From NCBI RefSeq assembly GCF_013141825.1, contig NZ_RZNH01000003.1, forward strand, positions 186,001 to 250,000: a stretch of 64,000 nucleotides of DNA, read 5' to 3'. A program made the translations under genes and the position numbers. This DNA is from Marinifilum caeruleilacunae (GTDB taxonomy: Bacteria; Bacteroidota; Bacteroidia; Bacteroidales; Marinifilaceae). Positions within the stretch are counted from its first letter, which is position 1, and each line of letters starts with the position of its first letter. Positions 19,472 to 27,675 of this stretch are shown one piece after another. The notes beneath the pieces are model-generated. The model was not told the DNA's origin, searched no databases, and worked only from the letters and a program-made list of their open reading frames with translations.

Positions 19472-20155
19472 TCACCCTCCCCAGCCATCACGATCCAGGC
19501 TTCGGTATTGAATGGCTTCGGCCAGGTGTTCGCTTTCGATGTCCTGCGATCCGGCCAGGTCGGCAATGGTTCTGGAAACTTTCAGGATACGGTCGTAAGC
19601 ACGGGCCGAGAGTCCCACTTTTTCCATGGCATTTTTGAGCAATTCTTTTCCTTCGGCTTTGGGCTGACAGTATTGTCGCAAAAGCTTGGAGGTCATTTGG
19701 GCATTGCAATGCATTCCTTCAATTTCCTCAAACCTCTCTTCCTGAATTTGCCTTGCCTTTTCTACCCTTGCCCTAATTTCTTCGCTCTTTTCAGACAAGC
19801 GGCTGTCCGATATCTTCTCGAAAGAGACAGGAACAACTTCGATATGAATGTCGATTCGATCTAATAAGGGGCCGCTGATTTTACTCAGGTATTTTTGCAC
19901 CATGCCGGGCGCACAAACGCAGTCTTTCTCGGGGTGATTGTAATATCCGCAAGGACATGGATTCATAGACGAGATGAGCATGGTACTGGCTGGGTAATCC
20001 ACAGTGAATTTTGCCCGTGAAATGGTAATGGTCCGATCTTCGAGAGGTTGGCGCATTACCTCTAGAACAGTTCTTTTGAATTCGGGCAATTCATCGAGAA
20101 AGAGTACACCATTGTGCGATAAGGAAATTTCGCCTGGCTGGGGAAAGGTTCCACC
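19472..20155 (-). pseudogene. comM: yifB/comM, 3' fragment (interrupted Mg-chelatase-like AAA+ ATPase)
   Basis: C-terminal 227 codons of the YifB/ComM family. The frame is open up to the island boundary and reads GGTFPQPGEISLSHNGVLFLDELPEFKR (Walker B), then the cysteine-rich SSMNPCPCGYYNHPEKDCVC and sensor regions. The gene's front half lies 23.8 kb away at 43941-44718. ComM is a branch-migration helicase used in natural transformation of other bacteria. With the AAA+ core split and part of it lost, function is surely abolished. Confidence 0.92.
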
Positions 20156-20280
20156 TGTTAATTTTAAAACAAAATGCTAAAAACGACAAATAAATCATGA
20201 CTTTTTATACAAAAGAAGGTGCAAAAACTATAAAATTATTAACAATAACACTTTAATATTTACAAAACATGATGCTAAAT
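20156..20280. repeat. Left transposon end with TnsB-type binding repeats
   Basis: Starts TGTTAATTTT. TGC-containing repeats lie at 20175 (TGCTAAAAACG), 20220 (TGCAAAAACTA) and 20273 (TGCTAAATTTT), spaced 45 and 53 nt, the last within the start of tnsA. Multiple directly repeated transposase sites at the ends are usual for Tn7-like elements. Confidence 0.6.
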
Positions 20281-20970
20281 TTTAATAAGCGTATAAGAGA
20301 AATTCCCTTAAAAAACTCCTCTTTATCAGGCGTAATTAACTCCTCTCAGATAAATAAAATTATTCAATTTGAATCATCATTAGAGCGTGATTTCATTTAT
20401 CTTCTAGAGTTTGATATTTACGTTGACAAATATTTAGAACAACCTCTAGAGATTTCATACAATGATACTATAGGTAATTCTAAAAAATACATACCGGATT
20501 TCGCTATTAGCTATCTCGATGATAGACCAAATGAAATAATAGAAATTAAACATTGTAGTTCACTACAAGAAAAACAGGAAGAATTAATTCCTAAATTTAG
20601 AGCTGCAGAACAGTTCTGTGAAGAAAATAATTCAATTTTTAAGGTAATTACCGAGGAACATATAAGAAAAGACAAAGGTATTGAACTTGAAAATTATAAG
20701 TTTTTATCTAGGTATCGTAATTATTTTAACAATTTAAACTCTAATAATAGCGTGTTGTTTACTCAAAATTCAGATCATCTTGTTTTATACAATAGGATGT
20801 TTGAATTCAAAAAATGTACTGTAAAGTATCTGATTGATCAGTGTACCTCGGATTTTGAGAAAAAAGCTGAATTATTATTTTTAACTTGGTGTCTAGTCGC
20901 AACAAATTTCTTTTCAATTGATTTTACTAAAAAAATCAATACTAATTCTATAATATGGTACAACGAATAG
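20269..20970 (+). CDS. tnsA: TnsA-like endonuclease
   Basis: A 233-residue TnsA-type nuclease, which cuts the 5' ends of the transposon so that it moves by cut-and-paste. The N-terminal domain has SSLERDFIYLLEFD, YIPDFAISYLDD and the PD-(D/E)xK lysine in IIEIKHCSS, so the catalytic E, D and K positions are intact. A C-terminal helical region of about 100 residues probably contacts TnsC. First gene after the left end; its stop overlaps the tnsB start by 16 nt, which indicates coupling. Confidence 0.88.
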   Translation: MMLNFNKRIREIPLKNSSLSGVINSSQINKIIQFESSLERDFIYLLEFDIYVDKYLEQPLEISYNDTIGNSKKYIPDFAISYLDDRPNEIIEIKHCSSLQEKQEELIPKFRAAEQFCEENNSIFKVITEEHIRKDKGIELENYKFLSRYRNYFNNLNSNNSVLFTQNSDHLVLYNRMFEFKKCTVKYLIDQCTSDFEKKAELLFLTWCLVATNFFSIDFTKKINTNSIIWYNE

Positions 20971-22814
20971 TCTTTGAAATTGGTAACAAAGTAGAGTTTA
21001 AAGGAAACCATGCTGTCATAATAAAGATAGCTGACATTGATAAAGTAAGCATACAAATGTTAGAAACAAACATTGTACATACTGTCAAAACTTCAGAAAT
21101 TAGATATGTTGAGAAATCTAGACAAATTAAGTATAGACCGTTCGATGCTTTAACTGATAAAGAATGGCATATTGCTAATAAGAGATATAAAATCATCAAA
21201 CCTATACTGGAAGAGAAAGCCAGTTTAGATAAAATCAAGCAGATTGCAATCGAAAATCATGTTCATTATACTACATTGTATCGATGGATAAAAGCATATC
21301 GAAAAGAAGGGTTAATATCTGCATTGGCATCACAAAAAAGGTCTGGTGGTAAAAATAAAAGTAGATTATCTATCCTTGTTGATACTATAATAGATGAAAC
21401 CATTGTTAATGTCTATTTAACCCCTTCAAAGAAATCCATTTCAAAAGTAATAAGAACAATCATTATGGAGTGTAAAGATCAAGATATCAATCCTCCACAT
21501 CCTAATACCATTAGAAATCGAATTAAAAATCTTTCTGAGGAAGAAGTTCTGAAATCAAGGTATGGTAAAAAAATATCAAGAGATAAATTCGAACCAATAA
21601 AGTCACATTTCCCTGGTGCTAACTATCCTCTATCCGTTGTGCAGATAGATCATACTTGTGTAGATATTATTTTGGTTGATGAATTATATCGAAAACCTTT
21701 CATGAGACCGTATATAACAGCAGCAATTGATGTATATAGCCGTATGGTCGTTGGTTTACACCTATCATTTGATCCTCCTGGAGCAATGGGAACAGGTATG
21801 TGCCTTGCGAATGCAATATTAGGCAAAGAAATGACATTAGAAAGGCATAACATCAAAGGCGAATGGCCTTGTTGGGGAACAATGGCTACAATTCACGTGG
21901 ATAATGCAAAAGAGTTTAGAGGTCATATGCTCAAACGTGCATGTATGGAATATGGAATAAATATTGAGCATAGACCAGTTGCAACTCCTCACTGGGGTGG
22001 TCATATTGAAAGAGTACTTGGTACCTTTACAAAAGAAATCCACAACCTGCCTGGCTCCACATTTTCAAATGTAAAAGACAGAAAAAATTATAACTCTCAA
22101 GTAAAGGCTGCACTAACAATCTCAGAATTTGAAAAGTGGTTACTTACATATATAATAAATGTATACCACAAAAAAATACATTCCTCAATTGGAGTTACTC
22201 CATTAGAAAAATTTAAACAAGGAATTCTAGGAGAAAACGGAACTGGTCTTCCTTCTAAGATATTTGATGAAAGGCGGGTGCGATTAGATTTTATGCCATT
22301 CTTTGAAAGAACAATTCAGGAATATGGCGTTGTTATAGATCATGTCTATTATTATGATGATGTTCTAAGAAAATACATTCACTCAAGAGAAAAAAGCACG
22401 AAATACAGCCCTAAAAAGAAGTTTGTTTTTAAACGAGATCCACGAGATATCAGTCAAATTTATTTCTATGATCCTGAACTTAACGACTATTTCGACATCC
22501 CATACCGTGATACATCTAAACCTCCAATTTCCATTTGGGAATTCAATGAAGTAGTAACTAAACTTCAGAAAGAAAATGAATCAATAAATGAAGACATGAT
22601 ATTCGAAGCTTACAGGGATATGGAAAAAATTGAACTTAAAGCAATTCGTGAAACAAGGAGGCTTAAACGGTTTTCTCGCCTTTCCGATAAAAGAAATGAG
22701 AATATACACGATGAATTAAACAGGCAGGAAGAAATCAACCAAGATAATAAAGCGAATAACATTCCAAATATTTTACCATTTGATGACATCGATGATGAAG
22801 CATTTACATCCTAG
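20955..22814 (+). CDS. tnsB: TnsB-like DDE transposase
   Basis: A 619-residue transposase of the Mu/Tn7 integrase superfamily that joins the 3' ends to the target. An N-terminal helix-turn-helix region (HYTTLYRWIKAYRKEGLISAL) is followed by an RNase H-fold core with catalytic D232 (VVQIDHTCVD), D316 (IHVDNAKEF) and E352 (GGHIERVLG), then a Mu-type beta-barrel domain and a charged tail that in relatives binds TnsC. All catalytic residues are present, so it is probably active. Overlaps tnsA and tnsC. Confidence 0.93.
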   Translation: MVQRIVFEIGNKVEFKGNHAVIIKIADIDKVSIQMLETNIVHTVKTSEIRYVEKSRQIKYRPFDALTDKEWHIANKRYKIIKPILEEKASLDKIKQIAIENHVHYTTLYRWIKAYRKEGLISALASQKRSGGKNKSRLSILVDTIIDETIVNVYLTPSKKSISKVIRTIIMECKDQDINPPHPNTIRNRIKNLSEEEVLKSRYGKKISRDKFEPIKSHFPGANYPLSVVQIDHTCVDIILVDELYRKPFMRPYITAAIDVYSRMVVGLHLSFDPPGAMGTGMCLANAILGKEMTLERHNIKGEWPCWGTMATIHVDNAKEFRGHMLKRACMEYGINIEHRPVATPHWGGHIERVLGTFTKEIHNLPGSTFSNVKDRKNYNSQVKAALTISEFEKWLLTYIINVYHKKIHSSIGVTPLEKFKQGILGENGTGLPSKIFDERRVRLDFMPFFERTIQEYGVVIDHVYYYDDVLRKYIHSREKSTKYSPKKKFVFKRDPRDISQIYFYDPELNDYFDIPYRDTSKPPISIWEFNEVVTKLQKENESINEDMIFEAYRDMEKIELKAIRETRRLKRFSRLSDKRNENIHDELNRQEEINQDNKANNIPNILPFDDIDDEAFTS

Positions 22815-23679
22815 AACAGCAAAGATAGTAGAGAATTTCACTGATGAAAATCGGATCTTTTCCATAAAAAAACCGAAATGGATAGGCTATACTCATGCAC
22901 ATACCATTCTAAAAAAACTGGAGAATCTTAGAGATTATCCAAGGAATTTACGCATGCCAAACCTTTTATTAGTCGGTGATTCCAACAACGGAAAGACTAT
23001 TTTACTTAATAAATTCACCGAAGAAAATAAAAGCTACGTTGAAGAAGCTAGCCAAGAAAAACGAATCCCTATTTTAATGATACAAGCCCCTCCTGATCCT
23101 GACGAAAAAAGATTTTATAATACAATTTTAGAAAGTCTATTTGCCCCATATAAATCATCTGAAAAGATAGAGATGCGACAGCAAAGAGTTATTCACCTTT
23201 TAAGGAAAGTTCAACTAAAAATGCTTATTATTGATGAAATTCATCACTTGTTAGCCGGCACTATGGCAAAACAACGATCCTTTCTAAATGTACTTAAGTA
23301 TTTGGCTAATGAACTAATGATTCCTTTTGTATGTTCAGGAACGCGCGAAGCTTTACACGCCATTCAAACTGACCCTCAACTTGCAAATCGATTTGAACCA
23401 AAAGTTTTACCCAGATGGCAAAATGACGAAGATTATTTGAGGCTACTAGCATCTTTTGAGCGTATACTTCCATTAAAAAATGCTTCTCTACTAATAGAAA
23501 ACTCTCTGGCAAGTACAATTCTTTTAAAAAGCGAAGGATTAATTGGTGAAATCTCAAAAATATTGGAGTTATCATCGATACTTGCTATTGAATCAGGAAT
23601 TGAAAAAATTAATCAAAATATTTTAGAAAATATAGATTACACCCCTCCAAGTGAACGTAAAAAAATGATGTATCGATGA
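22795..23679 (+). CDS. tnsC: TnsC/TniB-like AAA+ target regulator
   Basis: A 294-residue AAA+ ATPase that bridges transposase and target selector. Walker A GDSNNGKT (61-68), Walker B LIIDEIHHLLAG, sensor region VCSGTREALHA and the arginine region NRFEPKVLPRW fit the TniB family. The ATG at 22795 (MKHLHPRTAK) matches relatives better than the upstream in-frame ATGs and TTG; it overlaps tnsB by 20 nt. A second, divergent copy lies at 42335-43219. Confidence 0.92.
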   Translation: MKHLHPRTAKIVENFTDENRIFSIKKPKWIGYTHAHTILKKLENLRDYPRNLRMPNLLLVGDSNNGKTILLNKFTEENKSYVEEASQEKRIPILMIQAPPDPDEKRFYNTILESLFAPYKSSEKIEMRQQRVIHLLRKVQLKMLIIDEIHHLLAGTMAKQRSFLNVLKYLANELMIPFVCSGTREALHAIQTDPQLANRFEPKVLPRWQNDEDYLRLLASFERILPLKNASLLIENSLASTILLKSEGLIGEISKILELSSILAIESGIEKINQNILENIDYTPPSERKKMMYR

Positions 23680-24656
23680 AATCTTTTAGGGGAAATAAAC
23701 ATATTTGGCCAGGTTATGTTCCCCCAAATAAAAATGAATTATTATCCAGTTGGATATTTAGAAATTCAAGAGAGCACAAAATTAAGCCTCATTCTTTTAC
23801 CAAGTATTATTTGGATACATCAAGTTTCTGGACTAGAGATGTTGATAAATTTATCAATAATAAAATTTTACATTTAATTTATAATCAAACTCCATTATCG
23901 TTCAATCAGATCAAGAACATGCAGCTTACTAGTTATCAAGATATTATTTTCAACGGCGAGCTCTTAACTTCATATTCACAAGGAATATCTAACCTAGGTA
24001 TATATCATAGAAAAAGAAAACAAAATGGACTTTTAATATGTCCAACTTGTTTAGGACGAGATAAGTATTATAAAAAAAACTGGAGGTTATTAACTTCTAT
24101 TGGGTGCCTGGTGTGTAACTCTTATTATATTGACTGTTGTCCCAAATGTCTTTCCCCAATTATATTTCAACGACTTGCCATTGGAGAAAAGGCTATTTAT
24201 AATGAATACCCAATGTATTTGTGTTGGAAATGTCTCTATGATTACAGAAAAATAAGACAAACTAAATTACCTCAAATAGTATGGGACTATCAGAATTATA
24301 TTGATAAAACCATTTTTGACGGTTATAATACACACATAAAATATTCATTCTTATATTTCCAAGTAATATTCTTAATTCTTAGAAGAGTTCAATCAAGTTC
24401 TATTCTATGGACACGAATTAGAGATGCTTTTATTAAAGAGTTTGACATTTCGGAGCTTGAATTATTTCAGAGAAGTCAATTCCCATCTTTTAAACTAAGA
24501 TCGAAGATTCTTCCCTTAATTTTTGTCATATTGGAAGGCTGGCCTGATAATTTTGTGACTTTTTGTAAAAAGTATAACCTTAGATACTCAGATTTTACAA
24601 GAGGGGAACAGGAGCTACCGTATTGGTTTTACAAAGTTTTCAGAGATTTCTTTTAA
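23676..24656 (+). CDS. tniQ: TniQ/TnsD-like target-selection protein
   Basis: A 326-residue TniQ-family protein with the usual opening (HIWPGYVPPNKNELLSSWIFR). Zinc-binding cysteine pairs follow in ICPTCLGRD, IGCLVCNSYY, DCCPKCLSP and LCWKCLYD, then a helical C-terminal region of about 120 residues. TniQ proteins recognise the attachment site and recruit TnsC. As the only one here, it is the likely comM-recognising factor (inference). Its ATG overlaps the tnsC stop by 4 nt, closing the tnsABC-tniQ operon. Confidence 0.88.
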   Translation: MKSFRGNKHIWPGYVPPNKNELLSSWIFRNSREHKIKPHSFTKYYLDTSSFWTRDVDKFINNKILHLIYNQTPLSFNQIKNMQLTSYQDIIFNGELLTSYSQGISNLGIYHRKRKQNGLLICPTCLGRDKYYKKNWRLLTSIGCLVCNSYYIDCCPKCLSPIIFQRLAIGEKAIYNEYPMYLCWKCLYDYRKIRQTKLPQIVWDYQNYIDKTIFDGYNTHIKYSFLYFQVIFLILRRVQSSSILWTRIRDAFIKEFDISELELFQRSQFPSFKLRSKILPLIFVILEGWPDNFVTFCKKYNLRYSDFTRGEQELPYWFYKVFRDFF

Positions 24657-24924
24657 TTCTACCTTGAAAAAATAATATTGGCAGAATCTTCAAGAATATC
24701 CTTGCTCATAGCCTTTTATTTTCTTCATCCTCTAGTATACTTCTATTATGCTTTACTCATATTAGAATTGTTATTTCACATTCACACTTTATGCACCCCA
24801 AAATTAAGAATAATCTATTTAATGCTTTTTACAAATTTCTCGATAAGGAACGGTCAATTATCAGAAATAACACAGATTATTAGATCTACTCAACAAGTTG
24901 TATTTTGCCTTAATTTAACGACAA
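24657..24924. other. Gap between transposition genes and cargo
   Basis: AT-rich stretch after tniQ. An open frame starting with TTG crosses it, but its composition and hydrophobic low-complexity translation do not look like a real gene. Nothing else recognised before the promoter of the next gene. Confidence 0.5.
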
Positions 24925-24956
24925 TTTGCACATTAGCGAAAAAATATGTATATTTG
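24925..24956 (+). promoter_or_regulatory. Bacteroidota-type promoter of the Xre/RES module
   Basis: TTTG at 24925-24928 and TATATTTG at 24949-24956, spaced 20 nt, match the -33/-7 consensus of the major sigma factor of the phylum. The start codon of the antitoxin is 27 nt downstream. Confidence 0.7.
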
Positions 24957-24974
24957 TCTAAAATAAAAGACAAA
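24953..24974. promoter_or_regulatory. Operator-like inverted repeat over the transcription start
   Basis: TTTGTC and GACAAA arms separated by 10 nt overlap the end of the -7 box and the expected start point. This is the place for autorepression by the Xre-type antitoxin encoded just downstream, as is known for such modules. Confidence 0.6.
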
Positions 24975-24982
24975 ATGCACTT

Positions 24983-25459
24983 ATGATAGCAGAAAAGAAA
25001 AAAACACGCACAAATGTGGGATTATCTAACATTGAAGAATATTTAAAGGATGTTCGATCAAAGAGTTCCGATGCTTTATCGTCAGAATGGGCTTTTGTCA
25101 CGATTTTAAACAAAAATCTTTCAGCAGATGATTTCAGTCTATTTTACAACAAAGCATCAGAATTAGGAATCTCTAAAAAAGAGTACGCTAAGGTTCTACA
25201 CATAAACGTAAGAACATTAGAAAGAAATCTTAAAAATGAATTTACTCTTAAAGTTGACAAATACGAAAATGCTGTACGAATCTTCTCTATGATGATTCAC
25301 GGCATAGAAGTATTTGGTGAAACTGCTAGGTTTTCAAACTGGCTAAAAAACCATAGCCGAGCATTAGGTTGTAGACCTGTAGAATTACTTGAAACTATTG
25401 CCGGAATACAGATAGTAGACGATGAAATTACTCGAATAGAGTATGGCGTTTACTTCTAA
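24983..25459 (+). CDS. Xre/MbcA/ParS-type antitoxin
   Basis: A 158-residue antitoxin of the DUF2384 family. The central helix-turn-helix-like part (ELGISKKEYAKVLHINVRTLERNL) is followed by a C-terminal DUF2384 region (ENAVRIFSMMIHGIEVFG, FSNWLKNHSRALGCRPVELLET) that in relatives plugs the NAD-binding pocket of a RES toxin. A RES gene follows, but 228 nt downstream instead of directly adjacent. Own promoter and operator lie upstream. Confidence 0.88.
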   Translation: MIAEKKKTRTNVGLSNIEEYLKDVRSKSSDALSSEWAFVTILNKNLSADDFSLFYNKASELGISKKEYAKVLHINVRTLERNLKNEFTLKVDKYENAVRIFSMMIHGIEVFGETARFSNWLKNHSRALGCRPVELLETIAGIQIVDDEITRIEYGVYF

Positions 25460-25687
25460 TTCTTGATATTCAATTTAAATTTTAAAAACCAATGAAATGA
25501 GATACGACACAAGCTAAAAAAACATGGGGAAAGTTGAGCAACTGGAAAATATCGATGGGTACTTGACCTAATAAGACTCAACGTAAAGATAACGATATAT
25601 TAAATTTTAGATTTTTGATACATGAAGAAAACAATTACTAGTCCTGATTAGCTCCAAAAGTAGTAGGCAGGCATAAATAGAGAAATT
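25460..25687. other. Unusual gap inside the toxin-antitoxin module
   Basis: Antitoxin and RES toxin genes normally touch. Here 228 nt with stop codons in all frames separate them. The middle contains short coding-like remnants but nothing identifiable. It may be a scar of an insertion or hold a separate signal for the toxin gene. Confidence 0.4.
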
Positions 25688-26149
25688 ATGCAAAAAAAGG
25701 TATACAGGATATGTCCAACAGTTAGAGCTGAAGACATATCGGGTTATGGTTCAAAGATGGTAGGTGGCCGTTTTAACTCAAAAGGAAGAGCTGTAGTTTA
25801 CACATCTTCCTCAATTTCTCTCTCAATAGTTGAAGTGCTTGCACATTACTCTATTGAGACAAGTCCGAAGGATTTGTCTTTAGTGACAATTTCCTTTCCG
25901 GAAGATTCTATTAAGATTAAAAGTGCAGAAGATTTAGATTCAAGCTGGAAAGATACCCCAGTAAGCACTTATGCTAAATCTATTGGGGATGCTTGGATAG
26001 ACAGTTTAGAAAGCTTGGTTCTTGCAGTTCCAAGTGTTGTAAATCCTTACGAAGTTAATTATATCATTAACCCAAATCACCCAAGGTTTAATGAAGTCAC
26101 AATAGAAAAAGTTGAAGATTGGTTCTTCGACGACAGATTAATAAAGTAA
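25688..26149 (+). CDS. RES-domain toxin (NAD+-degrading family)
   Basis: A 153-residue RES protein. The family consumes NAD+ and stops growth when free of antitoxin. The family residues are visible: YRICPTVRAEDISGYGSKMVGGRFNSKGRAVVYTSSS includes the G-x-RFN and Y-x-S pocket elements. SIVEVLAHYSIE carries the conserved glutamate, and WFFDDRLIK ends the protein as in relatives. Length typical. Followed by a strong terminator. Confidence 0.88.
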   Translation: MQKKVYRICPTVRAEDISGYGSKMVGGRFNSKGRAVVYTSSSISLSIVEVLAHYSIETSPKDLSLVTISFPEDSIKIKSAEDLDSSWKDTPVSTYAKSIGDAWIDSLESLVLAVPSVVNPYEVNYIINPNHPRFNEVTIEKVEDWFFDDRLIK

Positions 26150-26177
26150 ACAATCAAAAAGACAACAATAAAAAAAA

Positions 26178-26204
26178 GGAGACTTGACAAGTCTCCTTTT
26201 TTTT
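26178..26204 (+). terminator. Intrinsic terminator of the Xre/RES module
   Basis: Perfect 8-bp stem GGAGACTT / AAGTCTCC with a 3-nt loop followed by eight T. Located 29 nt after the RES stop codon. Confidence 0.88.
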
Positions 26205-26344
26205 AGTTTTCAACAGTTCGTACAAATCAACTAGGTTATCCTTGTCTTACTGAGTAATTCAAGTATTCTCAACTTGCAAACAAACCCTAATAATAAACCT
26301 ATTTTACAATACAGTAACACTTCCAATCAACTAAACTAACGTTA

Positions 26345-26744
26345 GATCATATTTAGGCCAAAAAGGAAGCGGCGAAGTTACAATAGTATATAATGGGAGT
26401 TCAACCGAATTAGATAAACCTCTTATAGTATTTGAAAGATTTGATACATGGAAAATTCTTACTCCTAATGCCTCTAGCACTAATGTGACTTGGGATGATT
26501 ATCTCAACAATGAACTTTTCTGATTCATTTTAATGATAACTTTCAAGGAGATTTAAACGCTAGAGGTTATGATTTAGTTTTTGTAGACTATGAAAATGGT
26601 ACAGAATATATTCAACGAAATGCTTATTTACTCCATAGAATTCCTACAAATCTGTGACAAACTGCATCCATGTTGTAGCTTATAAATTAACAGATTATTC
26701 AGCTTTAAAAACAGATTTCATGCTTGATAGACCAGTAATATAAC
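26345..26744 (+). pseudogene. Decayed fragment of a secreted esterase-like/surface protein
   Basis: Coding remnants in shifted frames read GSGEVTIVYNGSSTELDKP, VFERFDTWKI, then after a stop GYDLVFVDYENGTEYIQRNA and finally VVAYKLTDYSALKTDF. The GYDLVFVD...YIQRNA segment resembles a conserved block of large secreted Bacteroidota proteins with an alpha/beta-hydrolase-like part. At least two stops or frameshifts and large missing parts make it non-functional. Confidence 0.5.
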
Positions 26745-27444
26745 ATACAGATCCAAAGTATAATCTTTATGAATCCTGCTTGCAACGAGTTGTGATATGT
26801 CTTCATCACTGCAAAGAGTCTTATTTGCTTCATTATTTACACAATCTCATTCTTAACGCCTTTAAATGTACCACTTATTGCATACTAAAATTGTATTTTT
26901 GTTCATAAATTATTTTTAGACCTTTGTTTGTTATTGAATTTTCAGTTATTTCTCATGACCGTGTATTAAAGTTTTAGTTTCTAAAAATTTTAAAACTTAA
27001 AAAATATACAGAATTAGCACTCTACTAACTCGAGCTCGCCATAATATATAGTTTAATTGATCCAATAAAACTCTTACACCAATCCAATGTCAAATGTTTT
27101 AATACAATTAAACACAACTTTTTCTTCTATGTTTTTATGTATTTTTACATATTTATTATTTAGGATCCTTATAAATTTCATAAATAATTATTTCGTAATA
27201 TTATCCTCTTTCCCGCACTATTGCTCAAACATTGTGTTTTAACCTTTTACGGGCATTGATTTCGATTTAATTTATTATTTATCAGCTAATGAAATTTTAT
27301 TAGATTTAGTTATTAGAAATTTTTAAAAAGCCTACAACAGCTTACCGTTGTTTTTTATGTTTTTTCGAAATTTTGCTGACTTGAAGCAATAAAGATATGG
27401 GATCCCTATTATTAATTTTTATTAACTTTTAATTTTTTTTAATT
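26745..27444. other. AT-rich leader region before the RiPP cluster
   Basis: About 700 nt without a coding frame. A weak hairpin (ACAAC/GTTGT) with a T6 run near 27333-27357 could end upstream transcription. The promoter of the peptide gene must lie in the last 100 nt, but no clean consensus is visible. Confidence 0.4.
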
Positions 27445-27609
27445 ATGAATGATTTATTAGGTTTTGAATTAGTAGATCTAAGTGACATTTCTCAGCTTAA
27501 TCTAGCAAAAACTCCAACATGTGGTGGATGTGGAGGAAGTAATGGAAACTGTGAAGGCGGAGGATGTGGCAAAGATTGGGGCAATTGCGGGGGAGCAAAA
27601 TTAGAATAG
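27445..27609 (+). CDS. RiPP precursor peptide, Gly/Cys-rich core
   Basis: A 54-residue peptide immediately before a radical SAM/SPASM maturase and an ABC exporter. The leader, about residues 1-25, is acidic and hydrophobic (MNDLLGFELVDLSDISQLNL). The core is rich in Gly and holds five cysteines (C26, C29, C36, C41, C48) in blocks such as CGGCGGSNGNC and CEGGGCGKDWGNCGG. This leader/core split and context fit a ribosomally made, post-translationally modified peptide, most likely with thioether (sactipeptide or ranthipeptide) links. The exact class is unknown. Confidence 0.8.
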   Translation: MNDLLGFELVDLSDISQLNLAKTPTCGGCGGSNGNCEGGGCGKDWGNCGGAKLE

Positions 27610-27623
27610 TGACACAAATATAA

Positions 27624-27651
27624 AGACTTTAGGGTAATAACCCTAAAGTCT
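27624..27651 (+). terminator. Hairpin between precursor and maturase genes
   Basis: Perfect 11-bp stem AGACTTTAGGG / CCCTAAAGTCT with a 6-nt loop, without a strong T run. Such hairpins after precursor genes lower read-through or protect the upstream message, giving more precursor than enzyme. Confidence 0.6.
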
Positions 27652-27675
27652 AAACTTCTTAAAACACACCAAAAA

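Noticed and set aside
24678-24986. 102-codon frame after tniQ
   Set aside because: Starts with TTG, hydrophobic low-complexity translation, and overlaps the promoter and operator of the next gene.
24657-26149. CRISPR array or guide RNA locus accompanying the Tn7-like genes
   Set aside because: No repeated 28-36 nt units with spacers and no cas genes near tniQ.
27624-27651. Riboswitch before the radical SAM gene
   Set aside because: Only a simple 11-bp hairpin without a conserved aptamer pattern; an attenuator is a simpler reading.
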